Of a stretch of 64,000 bases of DNA, positions 18,521 through 25,630 are shown in pieces; positions within the stretch are counted from its first letter, which is position 1, and every line of letters starts with the position of its first letter. A model generated the notes under the pieces. It searched no databases, was not told the DNA's origin, and saw nothing but the letters and a program-made list of their open reading frames with translations. The position numbers were made by a program, and so were the translations under genes. Origin of the DNA: Hymenobacter metallilatus (GTDB taxonomy: Bacteria; Bacteroidota; Bacteroidia; Cytophagales; Hymenobacteraceae); NCBI RefSeq assembly GCF_003944705.1, contig NZ_RWIS01000013.1, forward strand, positions 1 to 64,000, written 5' to 3'.

Positions 18521-19111
18521 TTACAGCTTGAGAAAGTTTTCCAGGATGCGGGTGCCAACGGGGCCGCTCTTTTCGGTGTGGAACTGCACGGCGTAGAAGT
18601 TCTCGTGCTGCACGGCGGCGCTGAACGGCGCGGGATACGCGGCCTCGGCAATGGTGTACTCACCCACCGGGGCATAGTAGCTGTGCACGAAGTACACGTA
18701 GTCTTCGGCGCTCAAGCCTTCGAACAGCGGACCGCGCAACGCCTGCAGGTTGTTCCAGCCCATGTGCGGCACTTTATACTCCGGCGTGGCTGGGAACCGC
18801 ACCACGTCGAACGGGAGAATCCCGAGCAGCTCGGTGCCGCCGCCCTCCTGAGTGTGGCGGCCCAGCAGCTGCATGCCCAGGCAGATGCCCAGGAACGGCT
18901 GCGTGAGCGTGGGCAGCAGTTCGTGCAAGCCCTGGGCCCGCAGCTCCCGCATGGCGGAGGCAGCCTCGCCCTCGCCCGGGAACAGCACCTTATCAGCACG
19001 GCGAATCACGTCGTGGTCGGCCGTGAGCGTGGCCTGCACACCCAGCCGTTCCAGCGCAAACAGCACCGACTGCACGTTGCCGCCTTTGTAATCAATGATG
19101 GCTATTTTCAT
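18521..19111 (-). CDS. hisH: Imidazole glycerol phosphate synthase, glutaminase subunit
   Basis: HisH (196 aa) is a class I glutamine amidotransferase that supplies ammonia to HisF. The nucleophile Cys is in FLGICLGMQLLG (about residue 78) and the His-Glu pair is in AVQFHTEKSG near the C-terminus. The oxyanion loop region reads FPGEGEA, close to the usual PGVG. Length is typical. Confidence 0.96.
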   Translation of the reverse strand: MKIAIIDYKGGNVQSVLFALERLGVQATLTADHDVIRRADKVLFPGEGEAASAMRELRAQGLHELLPTLTQPFLGICLGMQLLGRHTQEGGGTELLGILPFDVVRFPATPEYKVPHMGWNNLQALRGPLFEGLSAEDYVYFVHSYYAPVGEYTIAEAAYPAPFSAAVQHENFYAVQFHTEKSGPVGTRILENFLKL

Positions 19112-19186
19112 TTGAACATATAGAGTGAAGGACGTCGTTTACCCTTTTGTTTAAACAGATGTTTAAATGAGTTCTGCTTATAAATC

Positions 19187-19270
19187 GTCATCCTGGCTGG
19201 AACCCAGAGCCTTGTTACGGTAGCACGAATCGGTGCAAGGTGTAAGGATCTTCGCTTCAGCCAGGATGAC
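19187..19270. repeat. Inverted-repeat element in the hisB-hisH gap
   Basis: GTCATCCTGGCTG (19187-19199) and CAGCCAGGATGAC (19258-19270) are perfectly complementary over 13 bp. It is a variant of the GTCAT-type element. Confidence 0.85.
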
Positions 19271-19303
19271 AGTTATGCGTACAAATCACGCAAAACCAAC
19301 TCT

Positions 19304-19331
19304 TTATCCATTTGTTTAAACAAATGGATAA
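19304..19331. repeat. 28-base perfect palindrome next to the hisB stop codon
   Basis: The left half TTATCCATTTGTTT is exactly complementary to the right half, centred on GTTTAAAC. It adjoins the 3' end of hisB (stop at 19333). A second GTTTAAAC lies at about 19149. Confidence 0.85.
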
Positions 19332-19332
19332 G

Positions 19333-20445
19333 CTACAAAATGCCTTTCGTGCTGGGGATTTCCATGCGGCCGGCGTCGCGCACCAGAGCCATTTTGATGG
19401 ACTTGGCTACAGCCTTGAAAATGGCTTCAATCTTGTGATGCTCGTTCTGGCCCTCGGCTTTGATGTTGAGGTTGCAGCGGGCGGCGTCGGAGAAGCTCTT
19501 GAAGAAATGGTAAAACATTTCACAGGGCATATCCCCTACTTTTTCGCGCTTAAACTCGGCATCCCACACAATCCAGGGGCGTCCCGAGAAGTCGATGGCG
19601 GCCTGAGCCAGCACGTCGTCCATGGGCAGCAGGAAACCGTAGCGGGCCAGGCCGCGCTTGTCGCCCAGGGCCTGGGTGAAAGCTTCACCCAGGGCAATAG
19701 CCGTGTCCTCGATGGTGTGGTGCTCGTCGATGTGCAGGTCGCCCTGCACGGTGATTTTCATGTCCACGCCCGAGTGCTTGCTGAGCTGGTCGAGCATGTG
19801 GTCGAAGAAGCCCAGACCGGTGTGCATCTCGGGGCGGCCGTTGCCGTCGAGGTTCAGCTCGATGCTGATTTTGGTTTCGTTCGTGTCGCGTTGTACCACG
19901 GCGGTGCGGGCAGGCAGCCGCAGAAACTGGTATATTTTTTCCCAGCTCATGGTGGTCAGCGCGGCGCGCTCGTCTGCCTCCCCTTCCGGCTTCAGCAGGA
20001 TGGACTGGCAGCCCAGGTTCTGAGCCAGCTCCACGTCGGTCAGCCGGTCGCCGATGACAAAGGAATTTTTGAGGTCATAGCCGCTGCCCTCGCCCAGGTA
20101 CTGAGTGAGCATGCCGGTGCCGGGCTTGCGGGTGGGCAGGTTCTCGTGAGGAAAGCTCCGGTCGATGTGCTCACGCACGAACTCCACTCCTTCCGAGCGC
20201 AGCACGTCGAGCATCATCGTGTGGGCCGGCCAGAAGGTATCTTCTGGGAAGCTCTCGGTGCCGAGGCCATCCTGGTTGCTCACCAGTACCAGCTCGTAAT
20301 CAAGCTCGCGGGCAATGCGCGAGAGGCCGGTGATGGCCCCGGGCACAAACTGAAATTTTTCCCGCGTCAGCGCGTCCACCTGGAAATCCGTCGGCGGCTC
20401 GATGAGGATGGTCCCGTCGCGGTCAATGAAGAGTACTTTTTTCAT
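19333..20445 (-). CDS. hisB: Bifunctional histidinol-phosphatase / imidazoleglycerol-phosphate dehydratase
   Basis: HisB (370 aa) is a fusion of two pathway steps. The N-terminal HAD phosphatase begins MKKVLFIDRDGTILIEP with the nucleophile motif DxDGT; this fixes the ATG at 20445. The C-terminal dehydratase (from about residue 180) has the metal-binding motifs FFDHMLDQLSKHSG, DEHHTIEDTAIALG and EHHKIEAIFKA. This fused form is common in enterobacteria and in many Bacteroidota. Confidence 0.96.
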   Translation of the reverse strand: MKKVLFIDRDGTILIEPPTDFQVDALTREKFQFVPGAITGLSRIARELDYELVLVSNQDGLGTESFPEDTFWPAHTMMLDVLRSEGVEFVREHIDRSFPHENLPTRKPGTGMLTQYLGEGSGYDLKNSFVIGDRLTDVELAQNLGCQSILLKPEGEADERAALTTMSWEKIYQFLRLPARTAVVQRDTNETKISIELNLDGNGRPEMHTGLGFFDHMLDQLSKHSGVDMKITVQGDLHIDEHHTIEDTAIALGEAFTQALGDKRGLARYGFLLPMDDVLAQAAIDFSGRPWIVWDAEFKREKVGDMPCEMFYHFFKSFSDAARCNLNIKAEGQNEHHKIEAIFKAVAKSIKMALVRDAGRMEIPSTKGIL

Positions 20446-20456
20446 GGGTTGTAATG

Positions 20457-20544
20457 CCAAGCTCCAGCTTGGCAGGTCGTTGAACAATTACAGTGGCAAG
20501 TTCCAACTGGTGAATGTTCTTACCGTCACCAAGCTGGAGCTTGG
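20457..20544. repeat. Inverted-repeat element in the hisC-hisB gap
   Basis: CCAAGCTCCAGCTTGG (20457-20472) pairs with CCAAGCTGGAGCTTGG (20529-20544). Each arm is itself nearly palindromic, so alternative folds are possible. Confidence 0.85.
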
Positions 20545-20546
20545 TG

Positions 20547-21596
20547 TTACACAAACTCCCGTAAGGCCTGGAGCAGCAGCTCGTTCTCGGCGGGGGTGCC
20601 CACGGTGAGGCGGAGCGTGCCGGCGCAGCCGGGCTGGGTGGTGCGGTTGCGCACAATGATGCCCCGGGCTACAAGGAAATCATACACAGCCGTGGCATCG
20701 GGGTGGAAACGAACCAGCAGGAAGTTGGCATCCGAGGGAAACACCTCTGTCACGATGGGCAGCGCGGGCAGGCGCTCCTGCAGCCAGTCGCGGCCCTGGA
20801 GCAACTGCTCACGCAGCGCCTCAAACCGGTCAGCGTCGCGCAGGGCCTGCAGGGCGAAACGCTGCGTGGCTTCCGACACGTTGTAAGGCGGCTTGATTTT
20901 GTTGAGGTAGCCGATGATTTCCGGCGAGGCAAAAGCCATACCCAGGCGCAGACCGGCCAAGCCCCAGGCTTTAGAGAAGGTTTGCAACACCACCAAGTTA
21001 GGGAATTCGGCCAGGCGGGTGGTCCAGCTGGGGGCGGCAGCGAAATCGGCGTAGGCCTCATCTACCACTACCAGCCCGCGGAAACCGCGCAGAATTTCCT
21101 CCATGTATTCCGCGTGGAGTAAGTTGCCGGTGGGGTTGTTGGGCGAGCAGAGCCACACGATTTTGGCATCCGAAGCCAGCACGCCGGCCACGATTTCGGG
21201 CGAGAGCTGGAAATTGGGCGTCAGTTGCAGGCGCTCTACGCGCACATCATTCAGGTTGGCGGCCACCTCGTACATGCCGTAGGTGGGGGGCAGGATCAGC
21301 AGGCTATCCTGGCCAGGCACGCAGGTGAGGCGCACCAGCAGGTCGATGGCTTCATCGGAGCCGTTGCCGAGGAAAATCTGCTCGGGGCGCACGCCTTTAA
21401 GTTGGGCCAGCTCCTGCTTCACAGCGCGCTGCAGCGGGTCGGGGTAGCGGTTGAACTGGTCGGGGCCGGCGCTGCCGAGGCTGTTCTCGTTGGCGTCGAG
21501 CATGACCTGGGCCTCGCCCTGAAATTCGTCGCGGGCCGACGAGTAGGGCTTCATATCCCGCAGGTTGGGGCGTACGAGGCTATCGAGGTTGAACAT
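20547..21596 (-). CDS. hisC: Histidinol-phosphate aminotransferase
   Basis: HisC (349 aa) is a PLP enzyme of fold type I that makes L-histidinol phosphate with glutamate as amino donor. Visible features are DANENSLG near the N-terminus, CSPNNPTGN, VVDEAYADF, and the PLP-binding Lys in QTFSKAWGLAGLRLG. The protein is slightly short but within the family range. Confidence 0.95.
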   Translation of the reverse strand: MFNLDSLVRPNLRDMKPYSSARDEFQGEAQVMLDANENSLGSAGPDQFNRYPDPLQRAVKQELAQLKGVRPEQIFLGNGSDEAIDLLVRLTCVPGQDSLLILPPTYGMYEVAANLNDVRVERLQLTPNFQLSPEIVAGVLASDAKIVWLCSPNNPTGNLLHAEYMEEILRGFRGLVVVDEAYADFAAAPSWTTRLAEFPNLVVLQTFSKAWGLAGLRLGMAFASPEIIGYLNKIKPPYNVSEATQRFALQALRDADRFEALREQLLQGRDWLQERLPALPIVTEVFPSDANFLLVRFHPDATAVYDFLVARGIIVRNRTTQPGCAGTLRLTVGTPAENELLLQALREFV

Positions 21597-21645
21597 GAAT
21601 CACGGATTTAAACGGATTATTCGGATTTCACGGATTTTGTAAAGT

Positions 21646-21737
21646 GTCATGCTGAGCTTGTCGAAGCATCTCTACCGCTTCGTTGCAATGCAATAGGAGT
21701 ACCTCCGGTAGAGATGCTTCGACAAGCTTAGCATGAC
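21646..21737. repeat. Inverted-repeat element in the hisD-hisC gap (32-base arms)
   Basis: GTCATGCTGAGCTTGTCGAA starts a 32-base arm (21646-21677) that matches 21706-21737 with one mismatch. Just before it, 21601-21640 contains four close copies of CGGATTT. Confidence 0.9.
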
Positions 21738-21757
21738 GTTCTACTGTTATCCTATAC

Positions 21758-23059
21758 TTATTCCTCCCCGCCGGCCAGTGCTTCCAGGCGGAGGGTTACG
21801 GCGCGGGCGTGGGCACGGAGGCCTTCGGCTTCGGCCATGGTTTCTACTACGGGACCCACGTTTAGCAGGCCTTCAGGCGTGAGGCGCTGGAAGGTGATTT
21901 TCTTCAGGAACGAATCCAGCGACACGCCGCTGTAGTTGCGGGCGTAGCCGTTGGTGGGCAGCGTGTGGTTAGTGCCCGAGGCATAGTCGCCCACGGCTTC
22001 CGGGGTGAGGTGGCCCAGGAACACGGAGCCGGCGTTGGTCACGCCTTCGGCAAGCTGCTCTGGATTTTTTACGGCCAGAATCAGGTGCTCGGGCGCGTAT
22101 TGGTTCGAGAAGTACAGCATTTCCTCCGGCGTGCGCAGCAGAATGGCGCGGCTTTCGGTGAGGGCTTGGGCGGCCACCTCAGCCCGGGGCAGCTCCCGTA
22201 GCTGGCGCTCCACCTCGGTTTTGGTTTGCTCCAGCATCGATAGGGAGTCGGACAGCAGGATAACCTGCGAGTCGGGGCCGTGCTCGGCCTGGCTGAGCAG
22301 GTCGGCGGCCACGAAGGCCGGCGTGGCCGATTCGTCGGCAATAACCAATACTTCCGAGGGGCCGGCCGGCATATCAATGGCCACGCCGTAACGGGTGGCC
22401 AACTGCTTGGCGGCCGTCACGTAGCGGTTACCGGGCCCGAAAATCTTGTCCACGGCCGGCACCGAGTCGGTACCGCCGCTCAGGGCGGCCACGGCCTGGG
22501 CCCCACCGGCTTTCACGATGGTAGTAATGCCCAGCAGCTGCGCCGTGAACAGGATGATGGGGTTCACCGAGCCGTCCTTCTGGGGCGGGGTGCACAGCAC
22601 GATTTCGGGGCAGCCGGCCAGGCGGGCCGGTACGCCTAGCATCAGTAGGGTGCTGAACAGCGGCGCGGTGCCGCCCGGAATGTAGAGGCCCACGCGCTGC
22701 ACGGGCACCGCCCGCCGCCAGCACGTCACGCCCGGCATGGTTTCTACCCGCTCCTCCTGCGGGATTTGCGCTTTGTGGAAGCGCAGAATATTGGCGTGCG
22801 CCTGCCGGATGGCCGTTTGCAGCTCCGAAGGCACCTGGGCCGCGGCGGCAGCCAGCTCCTCGTGCCCCACGCGCAAACCGCCCGCGAGGTCGGCCCCGTC
22901 GAACTGCCGGGCGTAGTCGAGCAGGGCCGCGTCGCCGCGCTGGCGCACGTCCTCGAAAATCTGCTGCACGCGCTGCTCCACGTTCTGGGCCTGCTGCTGG
23001 GCCGCCCGCTGCTGCAGCGCCGCCCACTCCGGCTGGGATGGATATTGGAAGATGTTCAT
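21758..23059 (-). CDS. hisD: Histidinol dehydrogenase
   Basis: HisD (433 aa) oxidises histidinol twice to histidine with NAD+ and a zinc ion. Conserved segments include RVGLYIPGGTAPLFSTLLML, KIFGPGNRYVTAAKQ, DMPAGPSEVLVIAD and QAEHGPDSQ, which holds zinc and substrate ligands. The length is typical. It is the second gene of the operon. Confidence 0.97.
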   Translation of the reverse strand: MNIFQYPSQPEWAALQQRAAQQQAQNVEQRVQQIFEDVRQRGDAALLDYARQFDGADLAGGLRVGHEELAAAAAQVPSELQTAIRQAHANILRFHKAQIPQEERVETMPGVTCWRRAVPVQRVGLYIPGGTAPLFSTLLMLGVPARLAGCPEIVLCTPPQKDGSVNPIILFTAQLLGITTIVKAGGAQAVAALSGGTDSVPAVDKIFGPGNRYVTAAKQLATRYGVAIDMPAGPSEVLVIADESATPAFVAADLLSQAEHGPDSQVILLSDSLSMLEQTKTEVERQLRELPRAEVAAQALTESRAILLRTPEEMLYFSNQYAPEHLILAVKNPEQLAEGVTNAGSVFLGHLTPEAVGDYASGTNHTLPTNGYARNYSGVSLDSFLKKITFQRLTPEGLLNVGPVVETMAEAEGLRAHARAVTLRLEALAGGEE

Positions 23060-23066
23060 CTGGAAT

Positions 23067-23145
23067 AGTGCTTGGTGCTTAGTTGTTAGTGCTTAGTATT
23101 TCAAAACCCATTTACTAGGCACTAAGCACTAACAACTGAGCACTA
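23067..23145. repeat. Inverted-repeat element in the hisG-hisD gap
   Basis: GTGCTTAGTTGTTAGTGCTT (within 23067-23098) is mirrored by AGGCACTAAGCACTAACAAC (within 23114-23145). The element fills nearly the whole gap: 7 bases from the hisD start and 1 base from the hisG stop. Confidence 0.85.
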
Positions 23146-23146
23146 A

Positions 23147-23998
23147 TCAGGAAATCATTTTCTCAATTGGGAGTACCAGGATGCCTTCGGCGCCGACGGC
23201 TTTGAGCTGGCTGGTGATGTGCCAGAAATCGTCCTCGTTCACCACCGACTGCACCGACACCCAGCCTTCCTCGGCCAGGGGCGTCACGGTGGGCGACTTG
23301 ATGCCGGGCAGCAGGGACTTTACCGCATCCAGCGAGGCCACGGGGGCGTTGAGCAGGATGTACTTGTTGCGGCGGGCGCGGCGCACGGCCTGCATCCGGA
23401 ACTGCAGCTGCTCCAACAGCTCCCGCTTTTCGGCGCTCAGGCTCTGGTTGGCAATGAGCACAGCTTCCGAGCGGAACACGGTTTCCACCTCGCGCAGGCC
23501 GTTGCCGAGCAGCGTGGAGCCGCTGCTCACAATGTCGCAGATGGCTTCGGCCAGCCCGATGCTGGGGGCAATTTCCACCGAGCCGCTGATGGTGTGCAGA
23601 TTGGCTTTCACCCCGCGCTCCGTGAGGTACTGGCCCAGAATCTGGGGGTACGAGGTGGCAATGTTCACGCCCTGCAAATCCTCAATGGAATTGTAAGTTG
23701 CGGCGCGGGGCACGGCCAGGCTCAGGCGGCACTTGCTGAAGCCCAGGCCTTCTACTTCCAGGGTGGGAAAGCCGGCTTCTACCAGCACGTTCTGTCCCAC
23801 AATGCCCAGGTCGGCCACGCCATCCTGCACGTAGCCGGGAATGTCGTCGTCGCGCAGGTAGAGGATTTCGAGGGGAAAGTTGGTGGCTTCGGTTTTGAGC
23901 TTGTAGGAAGCCGAGAGGAAGCTAATGCCGCATTCCCGAATCAGGTTCAGGGAATCTTCGCTTAAGCGGCCCGATTTCTGGATGGCCAGACGGAGCAT
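23147..23998 (-). CDS. hisG: ATP phosphoribosyltransferase, long form
   Basis: HisG (283 aa) catalyses the committed step, joining ATP and PRPP. The catalytic region has LRLAIQKSGRL, DLGIVGQNVL and the PRPP loop CDIVSSGSTL. The extra C-terminal part (LPGIKSPTVTPLAEEGWVSV and onward) is the ACT-like regulatory domain of long-form HisG, through which histidine inhibits the enzyme, so no HisZ is required. It is the first structural gene and is preceded by the His-rich leader ORF at 24207-24332. Confidence 0.96.
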   Translation of the reverse strand: MLRLAIQKSGRLSEDSLNLIRECGISFLSASYKLKTEATNFPLEILYLRDDDIPGYVQDGVADLGIVGQNVLVEAGFPTLEVEGLGFSKCRLSLAVPRAATYNSIEDLQGVNIATSYPQILGQYLTERGVKANLHTISGSVEIAPSIGLAEAICDIVSSGSTLLGNGLREVETVFRSEAVLIANQSLSAEKRELLEQLQFRMQAVRRARRNKYILLNAPVASLDAVKSLLPGIKSPTVTPLAEEGWVSVQSVVNEDDFWHITSQLKAVGAEGILVLPIEKMIS

Positions 23999-24005
23999 AT
24001 TCTTT

Positions 24006-24069
24006 GAATTAGGAATTATGAATTAGGAGTTATGAATTGGCCATTTTAGCCAGAACGTAATCGTAATTC
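24006..24069. repeat. Word-repeat element upstream of hisG
   Basis: GAATTAGGAATTATGAATTA is followed by a short stem (TGGC and GCCA) and a loosely mirrored TAATCGTAATTC. It is degenerate but of the same style as the other intergenic elements and lies between the leader ORF and hisG. Confidence 0.5.
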
Positions 24070-24155
24070 AAAACTAAGTCTTGGGGAAACGGGGAAGTGG
24101 ACCCTGGCGTTGGAAAAGGCCATATTGCGGCTGGGTCACCATGTTTTGGGGACCG

Positions 24156-24177
24156 GGGAGCTGGTTGCAGCTCGCCC
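24156..24177 (-). promoter_or_regulatory. Hairpin 2 of the his leader region
   Basis: On the minus strand, GAGCTG-CAAC-CAGCTC extended by GGG/CCC (one bulged C) gives a 9-bp stem downstream of the leader stop codon. It has no U-tract, so it is not a textbook terminator; it may be an antiterminator or anti-antiterminator element. Confidence 0.5.
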
Positions 24178-24199
24178 AACGGGGTCAATATGATGCGTA

Positions 24200-24221
24200 C
24201 ATTCCTCTAGAAAGAGGAATG
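24200..24221 (-). promoter_or_regulatory. Hairpin 1 of the his leader, spanning the last His codon and stop
   Basis: CATTCCTCT-TTCT-AGAGGAATG on the minus strand is a perfect 9-bp stem with a 4-base loop. It covers the last His codon and the TAG of the leader ORF, so ribosome position on the His codons would decide whether it forms. Confidence 0.65.
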
Positions 24222-24332
24222 ATGCCCGTGATGGTGATGATGCTGGGTCTCAGACGCGCGTACCTCAGCCTGGCGGCCCGCAAAAGCGGCCGGGAGGCTC
24301 GTAGAGGTGAATATCAGCGCGGAGAAATCCAT
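24207..24332 (-). CDS. hisL: Histidine operon leader peptide
   Basis: A 41-codon ORF (ATG at 24332, TAG at 24207-24209) lies 208 bases upstream of hisG on the same strand. Its end reads THE-like ETQHHHHHGHHSSF: seven His in eight residues, coded by CAT CAT CAC CAT CAC GGG CAT CAT. Such runs are the mark of amino-acid operon leader peptides, where ribosomes stall when charged tRNA-His is scarce and shift RNA folding. A perfect hairpin overlaps the last codons, and an exact TACATTTG promoter box lies 23 bases upstream. The classic proteobacterial attenuator sequence is not present, so the downstream mechanism is inferred. Confidence 0.8.
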   Translation of the reverse strand: MDFSALIFTSTSLPAAFAGRQAEVRASETQHHHHHGHHSSF

Positions 24333-24354
24333 ACGGGGCTGGAGAGTAGCGAGG

Positions 24355-24362
24355 CAAATGTA
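24355..24362 (-). promoter_or_regulatory. -7 box TACATTTG of the his operon
   Basis: Exact TAnnTTTG match on the minus strand, placing transcription start a few bases before the leader ATG. GTTTTC about 20 bases upstream could be the -33 element. Confidence 0.6.
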
Positions 24363-24528
24363 CGGGGAGACTGGCAGGATGAAAACTTTTTCATCAAAAT
24401 TTTACCTGAAAGCCGGACCTTTGTGGTTTCTGCTTCCTGTTACCGATTTTCTGGCACTATTGTTACGGATGACCTGACTTCCGGAGTAGTGCCGGCCGTT
24501 GTTTTGCTCATTCCTATTGCCATTGCCT

Positions 24529-25566
24529 ATGTATTCTATCCGCTTGCTGGCTGCCCGCTTGGGTATTGGGTTATGCCTCAGCGGTTGGGCCATCCTGGCG
24601 CAAGCCCAGACCGGGGCACCCAGCTCTGCGGCTCCGGTTACTCCCGCCCCATCCAACCCACCTGTTCCGGCTACCTCTTCCCCAGCCGCGCCGGGTAACT
24701 TGCCTGCTACCACTTCGGTTCCTGTTCAACCGGTTGCTCCGGCTGCTGGCACTCTGGCCCCCACACTACAGTTGCCCTTGCCCCAGGCAAGCCCACGGGC
24801 TGTGGTTTCCCAAACATTTGGCCTGACTGAGGCTACGGTTGAATACCATGCCCCGGCCGTACGGGGCCGCAACGTGTGGGGCACACTGGTCCCCTACGAA
24901 CAGGTATGGCGGGCCGGAGCCAACGAAAACACACTCATCCGCTTCTCAACGCCCGTGCTCCTACGCGAACAGCTAGTTCCGGCCGGGCAGTATTCCTTCT
25001 ACGTAGTGCCCCACCAGGATCGGGATTGGGAGTTGATTCTGAACCGCGTTACCACGCACTGGGGTGCCGAAGGGTACGACCAGCGCGACGATATAATTCG
25101 GGTGCCGGTAATGCCCGAAACGACCGCGTTTCACGAGAATCTGCTGTACTGGTTTTCGGATGTGAAACCTACGGGAGCTCACTTAAACCTGACCTGGGAA
25201 AAGCGCACCCTCACCCTGCCCATTGAAACGGAGGTGCATAAACAGGTGCTGGCCGGCATCGAGCAGGTGCTGGAGCAACAGCCCAACGACTGGCAGCTGC
25301 TGGCCCAGGCGGCCGATTATCTGGTCCAAAACAACATTCAGCCAGAGCGCGCCCTCACCTGGATCAACGAGTCGCTGAAGCTACAGGATACCGCTTCCAA
25401 CAACTGGATTAAAGCCCGTTTGCTGGCTCAGCAGCAGGATTTCGGGACGGCTATTGTGTATGCTCGCAAGGCTATTAAATTGGGAGACAAAGAAGATGCC
25501 GCCTTTAAGTCGCAGCTGCCCAACATGCGCATTGCCCTTACCGAGTGGCAGGCTAAGGCCTATTGA
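24529..25566 (+). CDS. DUF2911 protein with TPR-like C-terminus, exported
   Basis: The 345-aa product starts MYSIRLLAARLGIGLCLSGW and has a signal peptide ending AQAQ; this supports the ATG at 24529. A Pro/Ala/Thr-rich linker (about residues 25-85) precedes a DUF2911 domain, recognised by EYHAPAVRGRNVWG, YEQVWRAGANENT and PAGQYSFYVVP. The C-terminal 110 residues are helical and TPR-like. DUF2911 proteins are frequent in Bacteroidota and have no established function. The gene is divergent from the his operon. Confidence 0.8.
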   Translation: MYSIRLLAARLGIGLCLSGWAILAQAQTGAPSSAAPVTPAPSNPPVPATSSPAAPGNLPATTSVPVQPVAPAAGTLAPTLQLPLPQASPRAVVSQTFGLTEATVEYHAPAVRGRNVWGTLVPYEQVWRAGANENTLIRFSTPVLLREQLVPAGQYSFYVVPHQDRDWELILNRVTTHWGAEGYDQRDDIIRVPVMPETTAFHENLLYWFSDVKPTGAHLNLTWEKRTLTLPIETEVHKQVLAGIEQVLEQQPNDWQLLAQAADYLVQNNIQPERALTWINESLKLQDTASNNWIKARLLAQQQDFGTAIVYARKAIKLGDKEDAAFKSQLPNMRIALTEWQAKAY

Positions 25567-25630
25567 TGATTCGACTGGAAACTACATTCCGCCGCATTAC
25601 CAGCAGCAAAACGAAGTCATCTGCTGCGGC

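Noticed and set aside
16724..23145. his-operon inverted repeats as rho-independent terminators or a CRISPR array
   Set aside because: No T-runs follow the stems, the loops are long, and repeats are not regularly spaced with unique spacers.
24081..24698. Plus-strand 205-codon frame upstream of the DUF2911 gene
   Set aside because: It runs antisense through the his leader region and then into another frame of the DUF2911 gene; no domain or signal.
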